A DNA stretch of 64,000 nt from NCBI GenBank assembly GCA_018873225.1, contig JAEILZ010000002.1:4960001-5024000 (forward strand). The letters run 5' to 3'. Made by a program: the position numbers and the translations under genes. The DNA comes from [Phialemoniopsis] sp. UDSM-2020. Its lineage: Eukaryota > Ascomycota > Sordariomycetes > Thyridiales > Thyridiaceae. Below, one piece after another: positions 41,706 to 53,248 of the stretch. The notes below the pieces were generated by a model. It worked only from the letters and a program-made list of their open reading frames with translations, was not told the origin of the DNA and ran no database searches. Positions within the stretch are counted from its first letter, which is position 1; every line of letters starts with the position of its first letter.

Positions 41706-44393
41706 CTAAGACTTGAAAAAGAAGTTATAGTTTCGAGGTTGAAGAACATCAGGAGAAAACAGTCCAAATTCTCCCACTGCGTCAACTTTTCCCAGCACCT
41801 TGGAAAAGATCATATCTGCTTCAGTCTTCAACCCAGGAAGATTGCTTAGTAGACCTTGCGCTAGTTGCATCCAGTCAGTGACTTTCAGTAGATCGAGACG
41901 TAGAGACTATAGAAGATCCCCATTAGTTAGTTCAATCAACTCAGGACCTCGTGTACACAGGTCCGGTGACACATACCTGAATCGCATCGTCAACATCGAA
42001 TATGCCTAGCCTTGTCGCTAACGATAAAGTCTCGGCCACAGTAGGTTGGATCTTGATGGCATAAGCGGCAAGGTTATGGAGTCTCGAACAACCATCGACG
42101 ATTCTCTCGATCTTGCACCCTTCCGCCTGTTGATGCCGTAGGAACAGGACAAATTCTTCGATAACAGCCACGTTTTCAGTGGCGCCCGCGGAGGACGGAC
42201 CATTGAGCACATCAGCAAGGAGCACAAGCGCTGCAGAGAGCGGATGACATAACACTCCCCTGTCTCGGTCAGTTGCGTGTGTGATATGCGGGATCGAAGT
42301 TCCTTACCACATAGTCACAAAGGGAACTCTTGGGAAGTTGCGCAAGATGGTGATCATGGCTCGAGCTGCGCTGATACACTTAGACCAGGCCGGTTGCTGA
42401 AAGGTCTGCGCTTGACTGTCTTGATTCACCAGAGCGGTGGTTGCGTTCTGATGTTCTTGCATGGGGAGACTTTCCAGGGTTGAATAAATCTGAATCAGTG
42501 CACTGTGGTATTCCAAGTGCATCGAGATGACGTGTATACAGTTCTCCTCTTCAGGGTTACTGTCAATATCGATCAATGCAGGGACACTTCTCATCCACTC
42601 GTCGAGTTCCTGCTGTGACTGTGAGCCAGCAACCTCTATGCCAGCACTTCTCTCGTCAGCAAAGGAGTATACCTCCCTGTAAATTCGGGATTTGATGAGA
42701 GATAGGTTCGCCATGCATCTGAGCGACGTGAAGGACTGTCGATTTGTCGTTGGGGCAAGCTCTGCCAGATCTTCTAGCAGTTCCCGCCCGGCTGACAGAT
42801 TTGATATAAGTTCACCATCTCCAAGTGCAGAGGGAACACCGTAGAATGTAGTCGCATCAGTGCAGAGGATATGAGTGATCAAGGCAACACACTTGAGCTT
42901 GTAGTTAGCAACACGATCCTCTTGTTGCAGTCGTCGTCGTCCTTTGCTCGCAAGGACAACTCGCAAAGTCTGTGCAGCTGCCGCTGTCAATTGTAGAAAG
43001 GCTCGGGCATCCCCAGCCGAACGAAGAAAGAGAGCCATGGTCAGAAAGGCTTGACAGGCAGACATATCTGTCGCTTGTAGCATCAATTCCGAGATAGTTG
43101 CGTAGGCATTCTTGAAATATCCCCAGGCCATTTGTGACAAAACATCAATGGACTCATTGGATGCTTTCAACAGGATCCCAGAAGCGAGAAGAGAGTTGAA
43201 GATGGCCCATCGACTCGGGTCGTCGGCGACGGCGTGGCCGGCTGCGTACTGTCGACGGATGATGTCTCGATCCGCCATCATCGTAAGCAGAGGAGAGTAA
43301 TTCTCCTGGCCATCAAAGAGGACCTGCATCAAGTCTCTCGCCTCTACCTCCGGTGGCGGCGGCGAGAAGATCTTTCTTTCGAAAGGGTTCTTGTCTATGC
43401 GCGCCTCCAATTGCCGGCGGATTGTGTCTAAACCTTTCAGCCGTTGAAGCAGACTGCTTACAGGGTTGATGGCGGTGGGGACGGTCGAGCGTCCCTCCCA
43501 TTTTTGAAGACCTTGTGCAGGAGGGACAACCATTTCATGATCGTCAGGCACAATTGTATCTTCATGGTTTTCCAGGGGCAATGGACCATGTTCTGCGGAC
43601 AGTTAGCTAGTCCTTTCACTTTCCCCATAGAAAATCAAGAATCATGTAGGTAGTGGGATAACCATCCTCTATTTTGTCTTCGCCAGTCTTCATCGAAGGG
43701 CCAAAGCTGGGCGGGAAAGGGACAGATAAGAGAGCAAAGGCAGAGAGCTTCTTACCTTTGAAATTCCTTGATGAAGAAGGTTGTGGTTCGTCTTCCACAA
43801 CTTCTTGACTTGATTTGCTTTGATGCTGAAAGGACGCTTCTAGTCGTCCCAGCCGCTCTTCTAAACTTCGAATATATGTTTTGCTATAGCACAATTAGCA
43901 TTGATGCTCTTAGTCTATAATCTCAAGCATATCAGGGGTGGCTGATTAGTAGACGGGTTTCGCTCTGGATCTACCTCAAATATGACCTGATAAGTTCACA
44001 GTACTATCAAACCTATGAGCTTCAGAGATCATCCCACAACCTAAGCGTGGGTCGATTATGCGGACTGTTTGTAGTTTAGGGGAGTGGTGGAACAAAACCC
44101 GTCTACTAATCAGTCACCCGCCTGGCTGCCAAGCCTTACGAACCTTTTGCCTTGCCCCCGCCATCGTCTCTCTGTATAATGGCAAGTGTGCTTCAGCTTT
44201 AAGCAGTTTCCGCAAGTCGGTAAGTTGCCGTCACAACGCTTTTTACGTTTCTGACATTGGAGACATGCCTAGCGCACCAGTCAGGGTTGACCTGTCAAAC
44301 CAGAAACATCATCGGGCAACTCACATTGATGATCCTTCCTTGAGGTTTGCTGGCCGGCATTGAAGTCGGCTCCTCACCGTGTGTAGTGTCCAT
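41706..44393 (-). CDS. Zn(II)2Cys6 fungal transcription factor
   Basis: Binuclear zinc-cluster regulator of 696 aa from six exons: 44325..44393, 44144..44268, 43756..43883, 42308..43592, 41977..42259 and 41706..41906. All phases agree and all introns are GT-AG (56, 260, 163, 48 and 70 nt). The zinc cluster is residues 25-52: C25-x2-C28-x6-C35-x6-C42-x2-C45-x6-C52, with the basic stretch QKRKKR after the second cysteine. The linker and coiled coil follow (SKTYIRSLEERLGRLEA). The middle region (about 150-600) resembles the fungal-specific regulatory domain, and a helical tail ends YNFFFKS. The cluster, linker and regulatory domain are in four different exons, so single-frame predictions would miss the DNA-binding domain. 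The 260-nt second intron contains a MITE-like insertion. It lies between an oxidoreductase and an NmrA-like gene, possible targets. Confidence 0.88.
43933..44124. mobile_element. MITE-like element with about 28-bp terminal inverted repeats, inside an intron
   Basis: The left end (43933..43960) and the reverse complement of the right end (44095..44124) both start CAGG and share the identical 19-mer CTGATTAGTAGACGGGTTT. They differ only by a small gap and one or two bases near the tip. The 192-bp unit has no coding capacity and fills most of intron 2 of the Zn2Cys6 gene. Subtracting it leaves 68 nt, a normal intron here. I find no clear target-site duplication. The CAGG ends recall hAT-type elements, but that is a guess. 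Confidence 0.65.
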
Positions 44394-44894
44394 CGAGTCC
44401 AGGTGAAGCGTATTACTAAAGGCTTCCTGACTTCACCATGACCCCTGGGTTGTTAAGTTGATAATCGTGAAGGGCCCCATCCCTGGTTGCTTCCGACCTT
44501 CCCGCACGGACCATGTGCTTACGGAGGCGAGCACAAGTAGCTTACCGGCAGTGATGCACTAGTCATTCGAGTTTGGCTTGTGGGTTGACGCACAGAACTA
44601 GCGGCGATACTTGACTCAAGTGTCAAAACTTCAGCCCCAAGGTCAGTTCAACATCGGATAGGATTGATTCCGCTTGAGAATTTAGCTCCTCCGGTTGGTA
44701 ATCGTGAGTATAGTTGCTTCAGTAAGCAAGACATTCGTAACAAGCGTTTGAATCCAAGACTAGAGATCAGAGATGTAGTATAAAGCCATAGACGCCCTGA
44801 ATGAATGTTGACCAAGATGTAATAACAATTCAATTCACTTGTCTTTACCTCAAAATTCTTCTCAGCATCCGTCCTCCTTTTTTTCACAGACACC
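44394..44894. other. Divergent promoter between Zn2Cys6 factor and NmrA-like gene
   Basis: 500 bp separating the two start codons; no gene. A TATA box for the plus-strand gene is listed separately. The short shared promoter is compatible with co-regulation. Confidence 0.6.
44779..44785 (+). promoter_or_regulatory. TATA box of the NmrA-like gene
   Basis: TATAAAG lies 110 nt upstream of the start codon at 44895, a usual distance in fungal promoters. Confidence 0.55.
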
Positions 44895-45845
44895 ATGGCT
44901 GGCTTCCAGAACATCGCCCTGATGGGTGTAAGTACAAGTCAAGTCATTGACGTCCATATGATCTAACCTTTTGCATAGAAAGGGCTACTGGGCTCTGCTA
45001 TCCTAGAGCAACTGCTCAACGCAGGTTTTACGGTGACCGTTCTGGGACGTTCCGAAAAGTCCAAGGATGGCCTTCCATCAAATGCCAAGTTTGCCGTCGT
45101 TGACTATGAGTCTGTCGAAAGTCTCGAGAATGCTCTTCGCGGCCACGAAGTAGCGATCTCAACTGTGGGCGCTGAGGCAATGATGGGCCAGAAGCTGGTG
45201 ATCGATGCTTGCATCCGAGCTGGTGTCAAGCGTTACATTCCTTGCGACTGGGGTTCGATCACCACCGACCCCGAGGCAGCGCACTTGCCTTTCCTCTTCC
45301 CCATGAAGCAGACGCAGAAATATCTCGAAGAGAAGGTCAAGAATGACGAGATCGAATATACCATTTTCTCTGTCGGCGCTTTCACGGAATTTGTTGTGTC
45401 CGGCACCATCGCCTTCGACTATGCCAAGAAGACAGCCCAACTCTTCGACGATGGAAACCACCAGTTCAGCACCACCAGCGTCGCCAACGTCGGTAAGGCT
45501 GTTGCGGCCGCCCTGAAGAAGCCCACAGAGACCAGGAATCGAAACCTCTTCGTCCATGATCTTCTGGTTTCGCAGAAGCAGCTCCTCAACCTGGCGAAGA
45601 AATACTCTCCGCCAGGAACACAGTGGACTGAGACATCTATCGACTCACAAGCTCAGTTTGACAGTCTCATGGAGGATTTGAAGCAAGGTGTCGATCAAGG
45701 AAAGGTCATGCAACTCCTCATCACTTGTGTTGCTGGCGGCAAGTTCGGGGTTGCCTACAAACGGGTGGACAATGACCTCGTCGGCCTCCCTATCCTGACC
45801 GAGAAGGACTTGGATGCAAAGTTCGCAGCCGTCTATGGCCACTAG
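44895..45845 (+). CDS. NmrA-like / isoflavone-reductase-like NAD(P)-binding protein
   Basis: Atypical short-chain dehydrogenase of the NmrA/isoflavone reductase group, 299 aa. Exons 44895..44927 and 44979..45845; the 51-nt intron (GTAAGT ... TCTAAC ... CATAG) joins MAGFQNIALMG to KGLLGSAILEQL, building the Rossmann glycine motif GKGLLG on the junction. VTVLGRSEK provides the basic residue that often selects NADPH. AISTVGAEAMMGQKLVIDAC and GVKRYIPCDWGSIT are characteristic family blocks. The fungal enzymes reduce aromatic or quinone substrates or act as redox sensors; no substrate can be read from sequence. The start ATG is in perfect context (CACCATGG), with a TATA box 110 nt upstream. It is divergent from the Zn2Cys6 regulator, 500 bp away. 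Confidence 0.9.
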
Positions 45846-47252
45846 GTCGGACTGGATTAACGCGGTCTATACTATATCCCATGGTTGACCACATATAATT
45901 GAATAGATTTCTCATTCCAGTGCTGTCCCCGAGTGTTTCTCTGCGTCATCTTGTAATTGTCTGAGCCCGAGGACTTAATCCGAGATGAAGGTCGTGAAGC
46001 TAGAATCAAAGGACAGTCGTACCGGCATCGGCGGCATTTATTGTGTCTTGACAAAGTTATGCCCTGAACGGCGGCTGTGATGATCCTTCGGATGGAGAAG
46101 CACGCTTGGCGCGCAACACCTACCAGATGTGTGGACAGAGTGGAACAGACGGATTACCATGTGCACCTTAACCAGAAGAAGGTTATGACAAACGACTGGG
46201 CAGCAGGCAACCGCCGATGGATAAAGAACCCGTCTTACGCCCCCTATTGCTAGGCGCCACCAATTTGTTGGCTGGGCAAACCAGCATTAGCGACAGGGGG
46301 ACTGCATTAGTCTGGGGCTCTGTTGCGTGGGATCCTCAGCTGTGTGTCCCATCTGGCTCCGGCACTGGAGAACGGTCGAAACCCCAGGATCGGGAGGGCT
46401 CCCATCGCCATTGCTCATCCGTCTATCCCGCCGCTATTTGGGCCAAAAGATGGAGAGACATCGGTGTTGCTCTTCGGTGCACGCTTTGGGAGAACTCGGT
46501 GAACTAAGTGTCTTGTCTACGGGGGGCTGTACACCTTGGCTTGCCGGTGCCGGTGCCGATCGCTGTCCCACTCTTCCGGACTACGGGAAGCGCCTAGGCA
46601 TTCTTCTCGCGATCAAACGAGAAAGGACGGAAGGATCATAGCAACAGCGGTGACGAGTTTGATGCCCCGTCTTGAGGATTACGCAGTGCTGGATAGTCTT
46701 TGACCCGAATGTCCTAAGGCTAGATCCAAAGACGGTAACACAAGCCCGCGCCTAGTGACCAGTTTCTGGCTTCCCGGCGCTAGCGCCCTGTGCAAACAAC
46801 CTAACCAACGCCAGCGTGCTAAACCAGAGACACGTCCCTGGATCCCTCCCGCAGGGTCTTTTTAAATCAGCCGCACCAACACGGAGCATTCAAAAGGATA
46901 GGTACAAGTAGCTAAACAAGAGAGGGGTGGGCGCTTGTTTGGGGGCCGTCCCGTCGATCTCATAGCTATTTTGTGTTTCTGACCCCAAAGCCTGCCTGTT
47001 TTCTCCAACAGACCTTCAACCCTGCTGGTGTCTATTGCCGTTTTCTGAGCACCGAAGCTGGCGATTTGAAACGACGACCTACTCTAGACATTACACCGGG
47101 ACAGACAGCAGCCTTATCAGCGGGCAAACAGGCTTCCTCTTCGCCTTCCACTCGCGGGCACTACCTCGTCGTCTTGGTAGAGCTATCTTGGTATCCAGCC
47201 AGGACCAAACAACGCTGACGGCTTTTGGCTCGCCTAATATGTCGAAGTGATC
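45846..47252. other. Intergenic, no supported gene
   Basis: 1.4 kb upstream of the DUF3433 gene. I see only short unsupported frames. The segment just before 47253 (from about 46900) is likely leader and promoter. Confidence 0.6.
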
Positions 47253-49862
47253 ATGGACCCCAACGGCACGGGCTTTCGCGCCTGGCAGCCATACTCGCCC
47301 TCTTCTCCGCCTGACCAGCGGCACCTCAGCCATCGCATATCAAACATCTCCGACATCACCGACTACGATACATATCCAGGTCCGGCAGAGTCGCAAGAGC
47401 CTCCTCTACGAGGCAGAGAGTCGCTCGTCTCGTTGCAGTCGTCACGCGACCTAGGCAACGGCACACCTGCCTCGCACTCGCAGAATGTATCACGATCCTC
47501 CTCAAACGTCTCGGGCTGGTCGATGCCCTTTACGGGCTATGGTGGGGGCGGCGGTGCTTATCAGCCCGTACATGGGGGCGGCGGATCGCAGCATTCTCGG
47601 ACCTTTGGTCGGGGCTTCTCGTTGAGGAGGACGCACGGCACGATTGCCGAAGAGGATGATGGCCCCCGAGAAAGCATCGACATGGCGACCCTGCTGCCGT
47701 CCGCCGCCCCCATGGGCACATCTGATGCATATGCCCCGCTCACCAAGGATGACCAAGACGATTTTGATGGCATGCCGTACGATGTCACGGGTTTCATGGG
47801 GCCAGCGACAAGTCAGGACGCAGAGTTCCTCAAAAAGCGACAGGAGCAAGAGGCGAGCGGGAAGCTCACCGGCGGTCTGGGTTCTGGCTTTCACTCATCC
47901 GGGGCCACGATCAAGGAGTCTGACTTATTGGCAACCAACACAACGGTTGAACGCAGCCTCACACGATCATTTACTAAAAGGCGGCCCGTGGGGCGACACG
48001 CTACGATCAAGGCCCTCGCACAGAGCGAGGCGAACAAGAGGGGCGAGATTGTCGAGGTGATCATGGAGGAGCCCGACCATATGCAATCCGAGGTCGACCT
48101 GAGTGTCATGGTCGGTCCAAATCCACACGACGATTATTCTGGTATGAGGCGCTCGACCCTGCCCGTCAAGCAGCAGAGGACCGAGGTCTTCTACCCGAAG
48201 CCCGACTGGAAACCATTCCCGATGAGATGGCCCTATCTCCTCATGCTGATCATCCTCTCGATTCTCCTGGGTGGTACACAGGAAGTTGTCTACCAGATAT
48301 CCACCAAGAACCCGCTTCTTACCTTCAAATCGCCCAACGATATCAGCCCATTTAACTATTTCGCCTTCAAGTTCGCTCCGACATTGTTGTCTGTCACGTA
48401 CGGCGTTTTGTGGCAGCTTACGGACTTCGAGGTGAAGCGGCTGGAGGCATTCTACCAGCTCTCGAAGGAGGGCGGCGCTCTTGCTGCTGAGTCGATCAAC
48501 GTTGACTACATCACGCACTTTAGCTTCCTCCGCCCGTTTCGTGCCATATACTGCAAGCACTATGCAGTGGCGGTATCCTCTATCGCGTCGATTCTGGCCA
48601 TCTCCCTTGTTCCGACTCTCAGCGCTGCCTCCATCTCGCTCCAGCCCGACCGCAACGAGCGACAGCTTCACCCAGAGGCCGAGAAGTTCATCACCATCAA
48701 TGCGGTATGGTCACGGTTCTTGACGGTGCTCCTCTTCATCATCGCATTTCTAGGATGCATCCTACTATATCAGCTTCAGAGCCGAAGGTCGGGCCTCATG
48801 GCAGACGTGAAGGGCATTGCGGGCTTGGCCTCCATGGCGGTGGCCGCCCATATTCTGACGGACTTCAAAGACATGGACGTGGCTACTCACCAGGACATCC
48901 ATCATAAACTGAAGGATCATCGATATGTCCTCAAGAACTCGACTCTCGCTCCCGATGACGAGAATCCAGTTTCATCACAGGAGCAAGAGCGGTATAAGCA
49001 CAATCATCTCTCAAAGAACCCTCATCCGCTCATGCTCACCATTTGGGGATTCGGGCCCTTCATACTGGGCATCATCACGTTTGCAGGCCTGATCCCGGCC
49101 TTCTTATTTACCCCAGTCAACGCTCTGACCGACAAAGCGCCCGGTGTCGTCACGGCGATCGCGGTCTGCATCAAGATCTGCTGGGGCGGCCTCGAGACGT
49201 CGGTCCGCATGATGGAGCCCTACTACATCCTCTCGAAGCGCCACGCGGCGGCCAAGACCCTCAGCCTGGACTACACGGCGATGCCTTTCGCCCTGGTGCC
49301 AGCAAAGGCACTGAGCAACGGCCACATGCTCGTCTTCTTCGTCGGCTTCGGCACCATGATGACGGAGCTGCTCACCGTGCTCGTGACGTCGCTCGCCACC
49401 GTCGAGGGCCGCGCCTTCACCTCGCTGCTCGAGAGCCAGCACCCGCCCGACGAGTCCGACAGCATCGAGGCCGGGCAGGAGACCGAGGTGTCCTTCTGGA
49501 TCACCTTTGCGCTCGCGAGTTTCATCCTCGCCTACATGGGCGTCGTGTCGACCATCGTGTTCGCGCGCCGGCGCCACCCGTTCCTGCCGCGGCAGCCCAA
49601 CACCATCGCCTCGGTGCTGGCGTACATCCACCAGAGCAAGATGCTCTACGACTTTGTGGGCACGAGCCGCATCGGCAACGCCGAGATGGTACGCCGGCTC
49701 GAGCGCGCCGAGACGACGTACGGGCTGGGCTGGTTCGAGGGCCGCGACGGGCAGCCGCACTGCGGCGTCGACCAGGAGGAGCTCATGAGCAGCTACAAGG
49801 TCGGGTACGACTACGCCAAGAGCAACCGGCCGTGGATCGAACAGCCGTCGGAGTGGTTGTGA
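47253..49862 (+). CDS. DUF3433 multi-span membrane protein
   Basis: Single exon, 869 aa from the ATG at 47253 (a GTG two codons upstream is ignored). Residues 1-320 are cytosolic and low-complexity, with Gly-rich runs (GYGGGGGAYQPVHGGGG) and many Ser/Arg phosphorylation-type sites. The membrane part has two similar halves. Each begins with a hydrophobic segment and a conserved block: the first (from about 325, WPYLLMLIILSILLG) contains LTDFEVKRLEAFYQLSKEGG and SINVDYITHF, the second (from about 590) contains RMMEPYYILSKRHAAAKTLS and LDYTAMPF. This internal duplication is diagnostic of the DUF3433 family, which is restricted to filamentous fungi. About nine transmembrane helices are visible. 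The C-terminal region (YGLGWFEGRDGQPHCGVDQE) is soluble. The biochemical role is unknown. Confidence 0.85.
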   Translation: MDPNGTGFRAWQPYSPSSPPDQRHLSHRISNISDITDYDTYPGPAESQEPPLRGRESLVSLQSSRDLGNGTPASHSQNVSRSSSNVSGWSMPFTGYGGGGGAYQPVHGGGGSQHSRTFGRGFSLRRTHGTIAEEDDGPRESIDMATLLPSAAPMGTSDAYAPLTKDDQDDFDGMPYDVTGFMGPATSQDAEFLKKRQEQEASGKLTGGLGSGFHSSGATIKESDLLATNTTVERSLTRSFTKRRPVGRHATIKALAQSEANKRGEIVEVIMEEPDHMQSEVDLSVMVGPNPHDDYSGMRRSTLPVKQQRTEVFYPKPDWKPFPMRWPYLLMLIILSILLGGTQEVVYQISTKNPLLTFKSPNDISPFNYFAFKFAPTLLSVTYGVLWQLTDFEVKRLEAFYQLSKEGGALAAESINVDYITHFSFLRPFRAIYCKHYAVAVSSIASILAISLVPTLSAASISLQPDRNERQLHPEAEKFITINAVWSRFLTVLLFIIAFLGCILLYQLQSRRSGLMADVKGIAGLASMAVAAHILTDFKDMDVATHQDIHHKLKDHRYVLKNSTLAPDDENPVSSQEQERYKHNHLSKNPHPLMLTIWGFGPFILGIITFAGLIPAFLFTPVNALTDKAPGVVTAIAVCIKICWGGLETSVRMMEPYYILSKRHAAAKTLSLDYTAMPFALVPAKALSNGHMLVFFVGFGTMMTELLTVLVTSLATVEGRAFTSLLESQHPPDESDSIEAGQETEVSFWITFALASFILAYMGVVSTIVFARRRHPFLPRQPNTIASVLAYIHQSKMLYDFVGTSRIGNAEMVRRLERAETTYGLGWFEGRDGQPHCGVDQEELMSSYKVGYDYAKSNRPWIEQPSEWL

Positions 49863-52800
49863 GGGATGGCAAAGTCTACCTCACCTTTTATTTTCTGAAT
49901 GTTTATACGACATTCATATGTGCATATTCACGAGGCGTCAGCGGGGTTAATGGCATTGCAGAGCTTGGATTGCTTATTTGGGCCATCTCAGGGAAGGGGA
50001 GACACGTAGCATTCATCCTTTGGGATTGTCAAATGTTCTGTCTTGATGATGTATATACTGCAAAAATAGATTTAAAATGTTGATGACTGACTTGTCGCGG
50101 TGTCTCGCCACAGCAACCCGACAGACCGTCGGTTGATCTACACTGCTACTGGGTCAACCTTGGCTTTTTGAGTTTCTTGCATGCAGAATGACAACATCAG
50201 GTTGCCTGATCCGGTAATTGCCAGCGGAGAACAGCTGCAAGACCTCTTTTTCGGGTTGGACCGTCAGAACTCGTGTTTCTGGTCTTGCCCTGGCAGTAGG
50301 CAAGCATTGACGGAGCCGGCGTGCGCTCCCGTGCCCAAATTGATTAACCTTAAAAGTCAACCTGATATATGCGCACTTACAACTGGGTACCGTTTTCGTC
50401 ATCGGAGGGGGGCTGCTAAGGACTGGATTGATCTACAAGCTAACTTGGGCCAGGCTTTTCCAGTAAAGTATGTAAAACAGGTCCAAGCAAGCAAGTGGTA
50501 AAACTCTAGATCTGGCAAAAAGAGAGATCTGGGGACCCTGCAACGGGAAGGCTATCTACGGGCAACCACATGCCAGCGCATGACGATCCAAGGGCCAGAG
50601 GGCTGGTGGTGGTGTGGTGGATGGTGGGCATCCCTGCAGAAGCTGTGACAGGGCCGGCGCAAGAGGCGTGGATGGTGAGACTCGTGGTGGTGCGGGCGGC
50701 TGCTTTGCTGGGTGGCTGGCTGGGCTGGGCTTCGCTTGTTACGCTGCCTGTCGCTTGGACCGATGGTGTGTGAACCAATTAGTTTTGGTGGTGGCTCAAC
50801 TGCTAACGGCGCCGCCGGTAGTCAGGCGTTGCTGCACGCGAGATCCAACGTTGCAAGAGAAAACAGAGTTTGAAGACATTGAATCTTTTTTTAACCTTCT
50901 TTCTCGGTGGACGCTTGTCTTAGCCTCGACCAACTGAAGGGGAAAAAAGGCTGCGAACAGGTACGGGACACGCTAGATAGGCGCGATCAATTGGCTTCTT
51001 TCTCTTTCGCCCTGCCCGACAAGGGCTGAGAATGGGACATAGCAGCTGATGACGTCTGTATCATGCCTCTGTAATACAGGACTTGTTACGGTAGGAGCCG
51101 GTAAGTGCTTTTGAGCAGGGAACGCGTGTTGGGTGGGACATCGGATCTGCATCACGGCCGGGGTAACCGGTCCTATTGATTGGCAGCCAGAGGGTCAATC
51201 CTCCCACAACAATGGATGATCTAGGCTTGCCGCTCGTCTTTCCCAGACGAGCACTGCTTCCTCTGATGAATCTGGTACAGTAGTTTCTCGGGACAGGCAA
51301 CAGGTTAGTGAGGGACGGAGCACGGAGAATGGAGAATAGAGTCTGGTGTCGCGCCCTCATTCGGGAGAGGGTGGCTGTGCAAGACGACTGGCAGATTAAA
51401 CGGGTCCCGCTACAAAACATTGCGTGTCTCGAGATGCCACAGGAATTGTCCGCCAATGCCCAGTGTTGCAAGACGCTCTGGGCGCAAGCAAGGTACTACC
51501 CGGCGGACCGGCGTATCTAGATCAATCTTTGTCACGGAGTTCGTCTGGGTGCCTTTGTCGGTTTGTTTTCTAAGAATAAGCCGGTGCTGAAAGCTGGAGC
51601 GACGAGAGGGCGTGCGGAGGTGGTGAGACCTGATCAGCGACTTGACTGAGAAGGAGGATCTCACCTCGTATTGCAGTCGTATGCCTCTAACTTGTACCGG
51701 CACAGGCTATTGTCCAGCGAAGATTGAGTGGCCTGTAGCGCTGGGGCCGTCGCCTACTAGCCTGGAACCCTCTTCGATGTTAGCGCCTATTGTACGGGTC
51801 CCCCATACTGCGATGTCCACTATCAGGGGTATTATGGTCCACGTCTCGTTGGCGAGCACAGGTAGTTATTCTATAGAAAATATTGTCCAGATTTTATTGC
51901 TTCAGCCAAGTGTCCTGGGCAATTCTGGGCATTGCTGGAGACGGGTCAATCTAGGAAACCTTAACGAGGCCGCCGTTGATGCTCGTACCGAGGGATGCAC
52001 CATCCGCCTGCTGAGGATGGTCCAGCAGATCCGGCTGTCAAGGCTCCATTGCCATTCTGGAAGGCGAAAAGAAAATTTCAATTTCGGATTCCCAAATTGC
52101 CAGTGTAAGAAGAGGAGGGCTGTGCAAAACAGCTTTGGTACGAGGTTGCTTGCTGAATGGCGAACGCGAGTTCCGTGCCATGAATAGCGACGCCCAAAGA
52201 AATACGAGCTTGTAAATGGCCAGCGCCAAGAGGTCAGCGGGCATGTACAGACATTCCAGCAGGTGAGAGATGCACACGCGCAGAGTGAGAGCGAGAAGGG
52301 AGATGGACATGCGCGGTGCCAGGGGTGATGGGCCATGTACCCTCGTATGGTCCCTGCAGGGCCCGGGCTCTGACACAAAGTACCGCTGTTAGCAGCCCCC
52401 TCTTGGCCAGGGCTAGAGGAAGGGAAGAGGTACATTGGTGGAGAGAGGGCCACTTGAGGTGGTTTGTGTGGAATTTGGCCCAGATTGCGCCGAGAAAACG
52501 ACAAAGAATGGGGTGCCAGTCGATGTACTTGGCTCGTGCTCCACGACCTAATTTGCGCACGAGGGCTAAGACAAGCTACGTAACTCGTGATGGCGGGTGC
52601 AACGTAATGGCTGCAGAGGTACATCCCTTCATCCATGTCCTCCCCCCCCGTTTCTGCATTGTTGCTGGCCCATCCCCATCCCAGATTTCAGATTTCCCCT
52701 TTCGTTGACGCATTCACTCTGTACCAAGCAAGACCAAGTTGCTGCTGCTTCTCTCCTTGTTTCTTGCCCAAACCACCACTCTCCACCACTACCACCCTCT

Positions 52801-53248
52801 TTTCTGCTCTCTCCCTTCACATCCCACTTTGATCCCAGATCTTCATCATCGAGGGATTGAGTCTTTCTTCTACTCTTACCACCACTATCGTTTGTGTTTC
52901 CTTTTTTCGACCTCACGGCCAGCGCTGGATTGATTCCGGGAATCCAATCTAACCTGGAGTCCGTCGGCAGTAGCCTCTCGCTCATATCACTAACCCCCTG
53001 CCCTCGCCAAATCAACCTCTCTCGCTTTTTCGTCGACTGCGAAAGCATCTCGTCGACCGAATTCAACGTGCTTGGTGTCTTACGTCCGTAAATACAGGAC
53101 GATTAATCGACCACTTGTCACCAAGATCGTGCCGAACGACCGCCGCCAGCGATTTGCAACGCGCGTCGGATTTGCTCCTCGAGAACGCCCGTTCGGGGCC
53201 CAACAACACCACATCGACCACTACTATTGACACCACGAACTCGCAATC
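49863..53248. other. Long intergenic region (3.4 kb), probable Flc-like gene leader at the right end
   Basis: No supported gene. The interval 52640-53248 is strongly pyrimidine-rich on the plus strand and is probably the promoter and a long 5' leader of the Flc-like gene. The longest frame (51902..52636, minus) has no domain and a composition expected by chance. Confidence 0.55.

Noticed and set aside
43593..43755. Extra exon inside the 163-nt intron 3 of the Zn2Cys6 gene
   Set aside because: The only plausible internal acceptor (CCCGCCCAG) leads to an in-frame stop within a few codons in the required phase.
40325..45845. Secondary-metabolite biosynthetic cluster
   Set aside because: No polyketide synthase, peptide synthetase, terpene cyclase or P450 is present nearby; two reductases and a regulator are not enough.
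51902..52636. 244-codon minus-strand frame in the 3.4-kb intergenic region
   Set aside because: No domain or consistent hydrophobic pattern, and it overlaps the probable promoter and leader of the Flc-like gene.
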